Shown here one piece after another: positions 1 to 6,333 of a stretch of 6,386 nucleotides of DNA; positions within the stretch are counted from its first letter, which is position 1, and each line of letters begins with the position of its first letter. The position numbers and the translations under genes were made by a program. The stretch covers positions 1 through 6,386 of the forward strand of contig JBELHW010000078.1 of NCBI GenBank assembly GCA_042091225.1. Reading direction: 5' to 3'. A model generated the notes under the pieces. It was not told where the DNA came from and made no database searches. It saw only the letters and a program-made list of their open reading frames with translations. The stretch is from JABAYQ01 sp042091225. Lineage in GTDB: Bacteria > Bacteroidota > Bacteroidia > Flavobacteriales > UBA7312.

Positions 1-18
1 TCAAATTAAATAATTTGA
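1..18. repeat. AT-only inverted repeat downstream of the operon
   Basis: TCAAATTA and its exact complement flank a 2-bp AA centre. The stem is 8 bp with only one G-C pair, about 100 bp beyond the GH2 stop codon. It could be part of a weak transcript end, but what follows on the minus strand is outside the window. The rest of 1-119 shows no gene, RNA or strong hairpin. Confidence 0.3.
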
Positions 19-119
19 TTTACCTGTTTGTTTTGATAAGTCAAAGAATTACATGTAGAAAATATAAAAAAAGTACATTATTTTCACTTCCTAAATAAAA
101 ATTAACTTTTGTATGTTTT

Positions 120-2810
120 TTATTCGATAAATTTTTGTTGTTGTTTACCAACTTCATTAATTTTATATTGTTGCAATTTTTTCTTTAATTTTTTTAATTC
201 AAGTCTTAAATTCTCTAGAGTTTTACTTTTATCTTTTATAACAGGTGCTACTTTATCATTAATTGATTTTCGAGGTAATTCGCTATACAACAAATTTTGT
301 TTTGATCCCACAGTACTAAATTCTATTTCTGCAAAATCTGGTATATTTATACCATCTTTAAGAGTTTCTACTCTTACTTTAATTGTTCCTGGCTTTGTAC
401 TTGAGCGAACTAGTGCAACTGCCTCTCCCCAAAGCATTTTTTGTGGGTTAATAGCATTATCTGAACCACCAATTAATTCGCCTTCACCTTTTACTATAAA
501 TCGAACATATTCATCACTCAATCTTTTAATAGCTCCACCAGCATCAACCAAATAAGCAACTATTGTTGTAATGTCGCTTCCGTCTGCTAAGGGCTGAATT
601 CCAGAATCATCTATTTTTAAGATCAGTCTTCGTTTTCTTCCAACTGGCCAACGTTTATGTTCTGCTACTACTTTGCCATCGATAATTCCTTCAGCTTTCA
701 TTACAGCACCTTCTACTAGTTTCTGATCTATTTTTCCATAGTTCTTTTTGTTCTTATTTCTTGCATCAGTATGTTTAAATATATTTTTAAAAACCACAGG
801 AATTCGTGGAACAGGACTATTAGAATCTGTTGCTTTTTTTATACCTATTTCTTTTCCATACAGAGTTAATTTAACTTCTTCACAATTCGTAAAAACAACA
901 ACATCTTCGGGTGAAAATGGACTCATTAAATGAGCTATATAGACAAAAGGTTCAGCGGTTACATTAGGAACATTTTCTAAACCTTCAATTGGTAAAAGTG
1001 TTTTAAGTAAATAATATGAAAATTTTGGTTGACGATAAGCATCCATAATTCCTCCCCAGAAAGGATCAGGGTGATAGCCGCGTTGATGGTCAAATGGATG
1101 CCAAAGCGTTCCACCGATTAAAGAGTTGCTTGCTCCGTAAATCATTGTTAGTGATGGCCACATTACATTTTTATTCCCTTCCATCCAATCTTCTTTAAAA
1201 TAATGCATAGCTTGACGAAGCTGAGGAATTTCTCCCCATTGTTTTGCGACTCTACTTACCGAATTGTGGTCAACCCAATTATCTACAAAATCACCCCACT
1301 CACGTTTAAAAATCGACTTATCTTTATGCCTTAAATCGATATCGTTAGCATATAATGCATCAAAATATTTCTGAGATTGTGTTCTGTGCGTACGAGCGTC
1401 TGAAACAGTATATTTCCCTAAATAAGGAAATTCTTCTTTTGCAGCTTCATTTGCTTTTTTGGCATACTCATCAGGAAAATGTGTTTCATTTGGTGCAATT
1501 TCCCACAACAAAACTGATGGACGATTTCTCTCGAGTCGAAATAAATTACGTACATCTTTTAACATACGTTTCATAAAGATGGGGTTCTTATTCCAAAATT
1601 GCCAACCTGGAATTGTTGTAATTGTAAATAGACCAAGTTCATCACATGCATCCATAAATGCAGGATCTTGAACATAATGTGCAGAACGAATTACACGCAT
1701 ACCTGTTTTACGTAATTTTAAAGCATCTCTGTAATGTAAGTTATTCGGTAATGCAGGTCCTATATGTGCAAAATCTTGATGACGATTTGCTCCAATTAAT
1801 TTTTCAGGATAGTGTTTACCATTTAGATATAAACCTTTTTCACCTTTTAATTCTATTGTTCGGATACCAATACGCTGTCTAAAAGCTTCTAATACCATTC
1901 CGTTTTTATTTTTTATTGTTACAAATAAGTTATATAAATGCGGATTATCAGGAGACCAGAGTTTAGGTTTTTTAACCGTGAATTTTAGTGTTACTTTTTT
2001 AGAACTTTTACCAGAAAGTACTAGACTTGTCTTTGCATTTGCAACTTCAGTTCCATTTTTTTCTTTTAAAGATAAAAGTAATTGAACATCATTAGCAGAT
2101 CCGTCGTTTGCGATATCAACATCAACAATTACTTTTACAGATTTTTTTGAAAGTGATTCATAATGGGTAAATATACCTCCTCCAGCAACTTTATCTACTG
2201 CTAAAGGATGTGTTACATAAATTTTATTATGAGTAATTAACCATACATCTCTGTAAATACCACCAAAATAAGTGAAGTCAAGGGCTTCTTGAGGTTTTCC
2301 CGGAGGATAAAGTGAATCGTTACTATTATCTGGTCTTACTGCAATCACATTGTTTTTTCCAATAACTAAATGTTTAGAAATATCGATATGTATTGGGTAA
2401 TATGAGCCAAAATTTTCTCGGATTAGTTTGCCGTTAATCCAGATTTTTGATTTTCCCATAATCCCCTCAAAATGTAGTATTACTTTTTTCCCTTCTAAGG
2501 ATGAATTTAGAGTAAAATGTTTTCTATACCATGAAGGGCCTTGATAATTCATGCCCCCACTTGCAGCTAGTGGAAGTAGCTCTAATCCGTCAGGTAAATT
2601 AACAACGCTCCAAGAGCTATCATCAAAATTTACTGCTTCTGCGCCTTCTATATCTTGTTTAATAAATCGCCACCCGACATTAAAATTAATAGCTTCCCTA
2701 ACTTCTTTATTTGTTTGATAAAATCCGGCAGTTGAATATTCTTGACTTCGCAAGTTTAAGAAGAAACTTAAAGCTATTATTATAAATATGTTAAAATTGT
2801 TTTTTGTCAT
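120..2810 (-). CDS. Exported glycoside hydrolase family 2 enzyme (beta-galactosidase/glucuronidase-like fold)
   Basis: This 896-residue protein is probably a periplasmic retaining exo-glycosidase trimming oligosaccharides after desulfation. A hydrophobic stretch at residues 8-20 forms a Sec signal peptide with no lipobox cysteine. The order is: jelly-roll sugar-binding domain about 40-195 (PSWYRKHF at 93-100), Ig-like domain about 200-318, TIM barrel about 320-610, then a DUF4982-like Ig domain (VVVFTNCEEVKL near 637-648) and a final Ig-like domain about 735-832. In the barrel GANRHQD, IRSAHY and CDELG are typical GH2 motifs. The predicted acid/base is E442 (APNE, codon 1485-1487) and the nucleophile E504 (REWG, codon 1299-1301). 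Residues 846-896 add a lysine-rich heptad tail. It starts with ATG, 26 bp after the preceding sulfatase gene, and is the last gene of the apparent operon. The GH2 assignment is firm. The substrate is unknown: beta-galactosidase, glucuronidase and other GH2 activities all remain possible. Confidence 0.93.
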   Translation of the reverse strand: MTKNNFNIFIIIALSFFLNLRSQEYSTAGFYQTNKEVREAINFNVGWRFIKQDIEGAEAVNFDDSSWSVVNLPDGLELLPLAASGGMNYQGPSWYRKHFTLNSSLEGKKVILHFEGIMGKSKIWINGKLIRENFGSYYPIHIDISKHLVIGKNNVIAVRPDNSNDSLYPPGKPQEALDFTYFGGIYRDVWLITHNKIYVTHPLAVDKVAGGGIFTHYESLSKKSVKVIVDVDIANDGSANDVQLLLSLKEKNGTEVANAKTSLVLSGKSSKKVTLKFTVKKPKLWSPDNPHLYNLFVTIKNKNGMVLEAFRQRIGIRTIELKGEKGLYLNGKHYPEKLIGANRHQDFAHIGPALPNNLHYRDALKLRKTGMRVIRSAHYVQDPAFMDACDELGLFTITTIPGWQFWNKNPIFMKRMLKDVRNLFRLERNRPSVLLWEIAPNETHFPDEYAKKANEAAKEEFPYLGKYTVSDARTHRTQSQKYFDALYANDIDLRHKDKSIFKREWGDFVDNWVDHNSVSRVAKQWGEIPQLRQAMHYFKEDWMEGNKNVMWPSLTMIYGASNSLIGGTLWHPFDHQRGYHPDPFWGGIMDAYRQPKFSYYLLKTLLPIEGLENVPNVTAEPFVYIAHLMSPFSPEDVVVFTNCEEVKLTLYGKEIGIKKATDSNSPVPRIPVVFKNIFKHTDARNKNKKNYGKIDQKLVEGAVMKAEGIIDGKVVAEHKRWPVGRKRRLILKIDDSGIQPLADGSDITTIVAYLVDAGGAIKRLSDEYVRFIVKGEGELIGGSDNAINPQKMLWGEAVALVRSSTKPGTIKVRVETLKDGINIPDFAEIEFSTVGSKQNLLYSELPRKSINDKVAPVIKDKSKTLENLRLELKKLKKKLQQYKINEVGKQQQKFIE

Positions 2811-2836
2811 TGAGACTAGTTTTTGAACTTTAAAAA

Positions 2837-4699
2837 TTATTCCTTTACTAGACGTATATAATCAAGTATTATAGTTGCACTTTTCTTCCCTTCAAATTGA
2901 AAATCTATTGAATTAATAATACCATTCCAATTAGATTTAGACAACTCTATTTTTATAGTTTCAAATTGATTAGTTTGTCTAATTTCACTTTTTCCAATTA
3001 TCTTTTTATTTGAAAAAGCTTTAATTATTAAATTACTATTAGATTTTAATTTTATCTCTATATATTTATCTTTTACTGTTGTTTTAATTGCTAAACCTTT
3101 TCGTGAAATAGTTCCCTTTTTCTTGTTCAGAAAAAAATCTAAATAACCTAAAAATCCTGCTAAATTAGATTTGATATCTTTAGAAAACCAGCCTTCGGTT
3201 TGCCAACCACCATTATTAAATTCAAAGAGAAGTAACCCATCATTAGGATTTCTATTATTAAGCATTTCCCATTTATCTGATAAACCATCTCCGTCACTAT
3301 CTAATCTATAAACCTCATATTCTACATTAACACCTTCACCCCAAATTTTTCCTTCCCCATTGGCTTTTAGGCTTTCAATAGATTCTTCTTCTATACCTTT
3401 ATCTCCTTTTGATAGCCATTCTTTCAATAATTTTCTGTGGCGTTTTAGTTCTTTTTTATAGTTTGGGTTACTTGCTAAATTATAAACCATTTCGGGGTCT
3501 TTAGAAACGTTATACAATTCTTCTGGTTGTCGTTCTCCAAAATAAATTTTCTTCAGTTTATCAGATAGTTTTCCAGTTTTATAAAGTTCGTGTATATTTT
3601 TTGTGTAAACCATTTTGTCTCTATACTGAGGTTGTAATACAATACGGTCTAATTTGTAATTTTTAATATAGCGATAATCTTTAGTACGGATGGTTCTAAC
3701 TCGGTCTATAGTATGATCTAATCTGTCTTTTTGTCCTCCAATAAAAGTCCGTTCTTTAAAATTTTCAGCAAACAAGTTTTGTCCTTCATACCAAAAAGGC
3801 TTTTCTATACCTGCCCAGGCTAAAGTGGTTACAGATAAATCTAACATACTTGTTAGGTCCTTTCTTACTTGTGATTTTGGAACAAATTTTTCAGGACCCA
3901 TAACAACAAAAGGAACATGTAAACCACCTTCTGTTGTCATTTGCTTGTGTCGTAATAAATTATTTGCACCATGATCTGAAAAATAAACTACGATTGTATT
4001 TTTATCTAAGCCAGCGTCTTTTAATCCTTTTAAAATTTCTCCAATCAAATCATCATCTTGACGAATAGCATCATAATGTTGAGCAATAACTTTTCTAAAT
4101 ATATTGTTATCTGGGTAATCTGAAGGAATAGTTACTTTTTGAGGATTTACCTTTCTGTTTTTTGGAAATTTAGAAGTATTATTTTTTCCTCCTTTCGTTT
4201 GAATTTGTCCAAAAAAAGGTTGCATATTTTTAAGCTGAGAAAAATCTGTTTTACTTTTTGTGTTAATAGTGTATACCTCTTTTTTATCCCATACAAAATT
4301 GTAATCTGCTTTACCGTTATTAAATGTTGTATACCCGTTTTCTTTCATTATCTCAGGAAGTAACTTATATTCTTTTGGGAGATAAATTTGTGTTTTTTTT
4401 GTTCTCGATGAGCGATGTTCGTGAGCCCCAAAACGAATTGCATTTTGACCAACAATAATTGCTGACCTTGTTGCTGAGCAAACAGGTGCTGGTACAAATG
4501 CATTATCAAAACGCACCCCCTTTAATGTAATTAAGTCAATATTTGGGGTGGCATTAGCGTTTACCTCATCACCATAACAGCCCATCCAAGGAGAAGTGTC
4601 TTCTGCATAAATCCAAATTATGTTAGGTTGATTTTGTGCCTTTAGAACAAACCCTATTACTAAAAATAAAAAAGCAAATAAAAATTGTTTATAAAGCAT
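2837..4699 (-). CDS. Exported S1-family sulfatase (C-x-A-x-R type) with C-terminal calcium-loop and beta-sandwich module
   Basis: This 620-residue sulfate-ester hydrolase starts at ATG, only 4 bp after the upstream sulfatase gene, so translation is probably coupled. Residues 1-22 are a Sec signal peptide (cleavage near LKAQ). The catalytic domain spans about 24-440. Cys74 in CSATR (74-78) is the residue expected to become formylglycine; E33/D34 and D242/H243 are likely calcium ligands; K130, K252 and the HEHR at 93-96 are likely active-site residues. The AED start, GAHEHRS and NNGKADYNF resemble the N-sulfoglucosamine sulfohydrolase-like (S1_8-like) branch, recalled from family knowledge rather than searched. 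After the catalytic domain come a DSDGDGLSD loop (467-475) and a beta-rich module (490-620). Signal peptide and context suggest periplasmic action on a sulfated glycan. Sulfatase identity is firm; the substrate and sulfate position are not determined, and N-sulfate is possible as well as O-sulfate. Confidence 0.94.
   Translation of the reverse strand: MLYKQFLFAFLFLVIGFVLKAQNQPNIIWIYAEDTSPWMGCYGDEVNANATPNIDLITLKGVRFDNAFVPAPVCSATRSAIIVGQNAIRFGAHEHRSSRTKKTQIYLPKEYKLLPEIMKENGYTTFNNGKADYNFVWDKKEVYTINTKSKTDFSQLKNMQPFFGQIQTKGGKNNTSKFPKNRKVNPQKVTIPSDYPDNNIFRKVIAQHYDAIRQDDDLIGEILKGLKDAGLDKNTIVVYFSDHGANNLLRHKQMTTEGGLHVPFVVMGPEKFVPKSQVRKDLTSMLDLSVTTLAWAGIEKPFWYEGQNLFAENFKERTFIGGQKDRLDHTIDRVRTIRTKDYRYIKNYKLDRIVLQPQYRDKMVYTKNIHELYKTGKLSDKLKKIYFGERQPEELYNVSKDPEMVYNLASNPNYKKELKRHRKLLKEWLSKGDKGIEEESIESLKANGEGKIWGEGVNVEYEVYRLDSDGDGLSDKWEMLNNRNPNDGLLLFEFNNGGWQTEGWFSKDIKSNLAGFLGYLDFFLNKKKGTISRKGLAIKTTVKDKYIEIKLKSNSNLIIKAFSNKKIIGKSEIRQTNQFETIKIELSKSNWNGIINSIDFQFEGKKSATIILDYIRLVKE
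2840..3232 (-). other. C-terminal beta-sandwich (CBM-like) module of the second sulfatase
   Basis: Residues 490-620 of the sulfatase form a separate module of about 130 residues. It opens with FEFN..GW..EGW (492-504), contains alternating hydrophobic and polar strands such as KYIEIKLKS and ETIKIELSK, and closes with ILDYIRL (611-617). An opening FxFN..G..EGW and a closing I-x-x-DYIRL are a recurrent pattern at the C-termini of exported carbohydrate-active proteins in Bacteroidota and Planctomycetes, where the fold is expected to be a jelly roll. Glycan binding is inferred, not shown. There is no recognisable type IX secretion sorting tail. Confidence 0.6.
3275..3301 (-). other. Calcium-binding DxDxDGxxD loop linking the sulfatase and its C-terminal module
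   Basis: Residues 467-475 read DSDGDGLSD, followed by KWEMLNNRNPNDG. This is the classic thrombospondin type 3-like loop (D-x-D-x-D-G-x-x-D) with acidic ligands at 467, 469, 471 and 475. It lies exactly between the catalytic domain and the beta-rich C-terminal module, so it probably serves as a calcium-stiffened linker. A single copy is present. Confidence 0.7.
4466..4480 (-). other. Formylglycine (sulfatase signature) motif CSATR of the second sulfatase
   Basis: Codons 74-78 encode C-S-A-T-R. In S1 sulfatases the cysteine is oxidised to formylglycine by an FGE or anSME enzyme. Alanine in place of the usual proline at the third position marks the less common C-x-A-x-R type. The arginine that supports catalysis is kept, so the enzyme is predicted to be active. 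Confidence 0.85.
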
Positions 4700-4703
4700 A
4701 AGT

Positions 4704-6134
4704 TTAAAGTGTTTTTTTCTTATTTTGAATCTTATAATATGGATTTTTCTTATCGGGCTTTACTCCATTTACTTTCGTGGCTTCATCAGCATTAAAGAGA
4801 GGTTTGTTGTCTACATCCCAAAAAGGATTTTTTTCGTGGGCATTTTTCATCATTTTAACAATCTCTTGAACAATTTCAGGATGATTTTTAGAAACATCAA
4901 TAGATTCACTTGGGTCAGATTTAACATTGTACAATTCAACATTTAGTCCTTTTCTTCGATCTAAAACAACCGCTTTCCATTTTCCATATCGAACAGCACA
5001 ATTGGGTTTGCCTTCATATAATTCCCAATACAAATATTTGTGTTTTTTCTGTTTTTTAAGGTTTCCAAGTAAGGTTGGTAATATGGATTTACCATCTGTT
5101 TTTCCTTTTATGGGTTCACCTGTTAATTCTGAAAAAGTCGGTAACATATCCCAAAATGCTGAGATATGATCACTTGTTGTTCCTGCTTTAATTTTATCTG
5201 GCCAATAAGCGAACATTGGAGATCTTACACCGCCATCATACATTTTACGCTTGAAACCTCTAAGTTCTCCTGATGTTTGAAAAAACTCTAAAGTACCACC
5301 TTTACCATGAGCTCCATTATCACTATTAAATACAATCAATGTATTTTTATCAATACCAAGTTCAACAAGGAGATTAGCAATTGTACCTATATCTTTACTC
5401 ATTCTAGATACCATTGCTGCTTGAATCTTCATTTTCTCAGGCCAGTCTTTATCTTTGTATTGAGCTAAATCGGGTACTTGCCATTTTAAATGTGGAATCG
5501 TGTATGCTAAATAAAGAAAAAAAGGGTCATTCTTATTCTCTTTAATATAAGAAATTGCTTTTTGAGTAAAGAGATCATGGCTATAATCGTTTTGTTTTCC
5601 TTTTCCATTGTCTAAAAATTGCATTTTACCATTTAACCATAAATATTCTGGGTAGTAATTATGTGCCTTTCGTTGATCTGTATAACCATAAAACAGATCA
5701 AATCCTTGTTTATTTGGGTTTCCTGAATTATGAAAACCACCCAATCCCCATTTTCCAATACAAGCAGTTTTATAGCCTGCGCGCTGCATTAGCTTACCTA
5801 TAGTTTCAGAATTTTCTGGTATTGGTGTTTGACCGTTTGGATAACCTGGACTATTAGCTCGAATGTATGCATGTCCTGGATGTTTACCCGTCATTAGAGA
5901 TGCTCTGCTTGGAGCGCAAACAGCATTTCCGCAATAATGATCTGTAAAACGTATTCCGTTTGCTGCTAATTTATCTAATTCAGGAGTTTGAATTTTTTTT
6001 TGACCATTATATCCGACCTCTCCATATCCAAGGTCATCACTTAGAATGAAAATAACGTTTGTTTTTCTTTGAGAAAATACACTAAATATTATTAAATATA
6101 TAAACGAAAATGTAAAGATTTTTTTTTCAATCAA
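4704..6134 (-). CDS. Exported S1-family sulfatase (arylsulfatase A-like, CAPSR motif)
   Basis: This 476-residue arylsulfatase-type enzyme hydrolyses sulfate esters. Residues 5-20 are a hydrophobic signal segment, with likely cleavage after FSQ and no lipobox, so it should be periplasmic or exported. Cys73 in CAPSR (73-77) is the predicted formylglycine. Calcium ligands are D33/D34 and D272/N273; R77, K84, H88, K128, H215 and a lysine at 295-297 match the conserved active-site positions. LYNVKSDPSE (401-410) is the typical sulfatase C-terminal motif. Length is normal for a single-domain S1 sulfatase. The only conventional start after the in-frame stop at 6153-6155 is TTG at 6132-6134; no ATG occurs before residue 81, inside the catalytic core. 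No Shine-Dalgarno is visible, which is normal for the phylum. It is the first gene of the apparent operon. The substrate is not determined; galactan sulfates are plausible from context. Confidence 0.94.
   Translation of the reverse strand: MIEKKIFTFSFIYLIIFSVFSQRKTNVIFILSDDLGYGEVGYNGQKKIQTPELDKLAANGIRFTDHYCGNAVCAPSRASLMTGKHPGHAYIRANSPGYPNGQTPIPENSETIGKLMQRAGYKTACIGKWGLGGFHNSGNPNKQGFDLFYGYTDQRKAHNYYPEYLWLNGKMQFLDNGKGKQNDYSHDLFTQKAISYIKENKNDPFFLYLAYTIPHLKWQVPDLAQYKDKDWPEKMKIQAAMVSRMSKDIGTIANLLVELGIDKNTLIVFNSDNGAHGKGGTLEFFQTSGELRGFKRKMYDGGVRSPMFAYWPDKIKAGTTSDHISAFWDMLPTFSELTGEPIKGKTDGKSILPTLLGNLKKQKKHKYLYWELYEGKPNCAVRYGKWKAVVLDRRKGLNVELYNVKSDPSESIDVSKNHPEIVQEIVKMMKNAHEKNPFWDVDNKPLFNADEATKVNGVKPDKKNPYYKIQNKKKTL
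5904..5918 (-). other. Formylglycine (sulfatase signature) motif CAPSR of the first sulfatase
   Basis: Codons 73-77 encode C-A-P-S-R followed by ASLMTGK, the canonical C-x-P-S-R core and second half of the sulfatase signature. The cysteine (not serine) form can be matured aerobically by FGE or anaerobically by anSME. Neither maturation enzyme is encoded in the window. Confidence 0.92.
6132..6134 (-). other. Apparent TTG start codon of the first sulfatase
   Basis: Reading upstream in frame from the signal peptide, the codons are TTG, ATT, TTT, ACT, AGT, CAA, TTT and then a TAA stop at 6153-6155. TTG directly before Ile-Glu-Lys-Lys gives a well-formed signal peptide, so it is the best start. 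The only other non-standard possibility is the ATT codon one position upstream. No ribosome-binding sequence helps decide. Confidence 0.6.
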
Positions 6135-6195
6135 AATAAAAGTACTTTGAAATTAAAAATAAATAATTTTCTTTTATTTAAATTTTTTATAATTA

Positions 6196-6205
6196 ACTTA
6201 TAAGT
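6196..6205. promoter_or_regulatory. Palindrome ACTTATAAGT, possible operator
   Basis: This is a perfect 10-bp dyad, 62 bp upstream of the sulfatase start. Its half-site ACTTA is shared with the second palindrome, whose centre is exactly 50 bp further upstream. In such AT-rich DNA a 10-bp AT-dominated dyad can arise by chance, so operator function is only a suggestion. Confidence 0.3.
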
Positions 6206-6245
6206 ATCATTTTTTATCATCTTTATGAATAACGATTATAAAAGC

Positions 6246-6255
6246 CTTACGTAAG
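6246..6255. promoter_or_regulatory. Palindrome CTTACGTAAG, possible operator
   Basis: This is a perfect 10-bp dyad with a central CG, in the most GC-containing part of the leader. On the minus strand it reads ACTTACGTAAGG, sharing ACTTA..TAAG with the proximal palindrome. TACGTA-centred dyads are a common shape for dimeric regulator sites. No regulator gene is present in the window to pair with it. Confidence 0.35.
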
Positions 6256-6292
6256 TAGTGATACCAAAAAGAATTTGATAAAAAAAATATTT

Positions 6293-6330
6293 AAAAACAA
6301 AAAAACCTTTAACATAAATGTTAAAGGTTT
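6293..6330 (-). terminator. Rho-independent terminator of the tRNA-Leu gene
   Basis: Positions 6303-6330 form a near-perfect inverted repeat: a 12-13 bp stem (AAACCTTTAACAT and its complement) around a tiny AT loop. On the minus strand it is followed at once by a U-rich run (6293-6302, broken by one G). It begins 4 nt after the mature tRNA 3' end. On the plus strand no T-run follows, so termination is expected only for the minus-strand transcript. It should insulate the sulfatase operon from tRNA transcription. Confidence 0.9.
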
Positions 6331-6333
6331 CTG

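Larger units (their letters stand above)
6135..6292 (-). promoter_or_regulatory. Gene-free leader between the tRNA terminator and the sulfatase operon; presumed promoter region
   Basis: This is the only place in the window where an operon promoter can sit, because the upstream tRNA transcript ends in a strong terminator. It is extremely AT-rich, with many A and T runs. No copy of the flavobacterial -7 element TAnnTTTG is seen on the minus strand; a TATAAT-like string lies near 6235-6240 without a clear partner. Two 10-bp palindromes are inside it. An ATGATA direct repeat (minus strand, roughly 6205-6220, repeat distance 10 bp) lies just upstream of the proximal palindrome. Promoter function is inferred from position only. 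Confidence 0.45.

Noticed and set aside
49..78. Minus-strand ATG at 76-78 downstream of the GH2 gene
   Set aside because: It opens only a 9-codon frame (ending at a TAA at 49-51), so it is not evidence for a further gene in the operon.
1..119. Operon terminator downstream of the GH2 gene
   Set aside because: Only an AT-only 8-bp dyad at the very edge is seen, with no GC stem and no visible U-run on the minus strand; the true transcript end is probably outside the window.
109..555. 148-codon plus-strand open frame opposite the GH2 3' end
   Set aside because: It lies wholly antisense to the GH2 C-terminal domains, has low-complexity hydrophobic and Ser-rich composition and no recognisable domain; it is a shadow of the real gene.
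1355..1882. Several 70-74 codon plus-strand open frames antisense to the GH2 barrel
   Set aside because: They overlap one another and a strongly conserved catalytic domain on the other strand, and none resembles a known protein.
2811..2836. Separate promoter or ribosome-binding site in the 26-bp gap before the GH2 gene
   Set aside because: No Shine-Dalgarno or TAnnTTTG element is seen, and the gap is too short to require its own promoter.
6135..6150. TTATTTTG string just upstream of the TTG start as a TAnnTTTG -7 promoter element
   Set aside because: It does not match the consensus spacing (no TA two bases before TTTG) and lies too close to the start codon.
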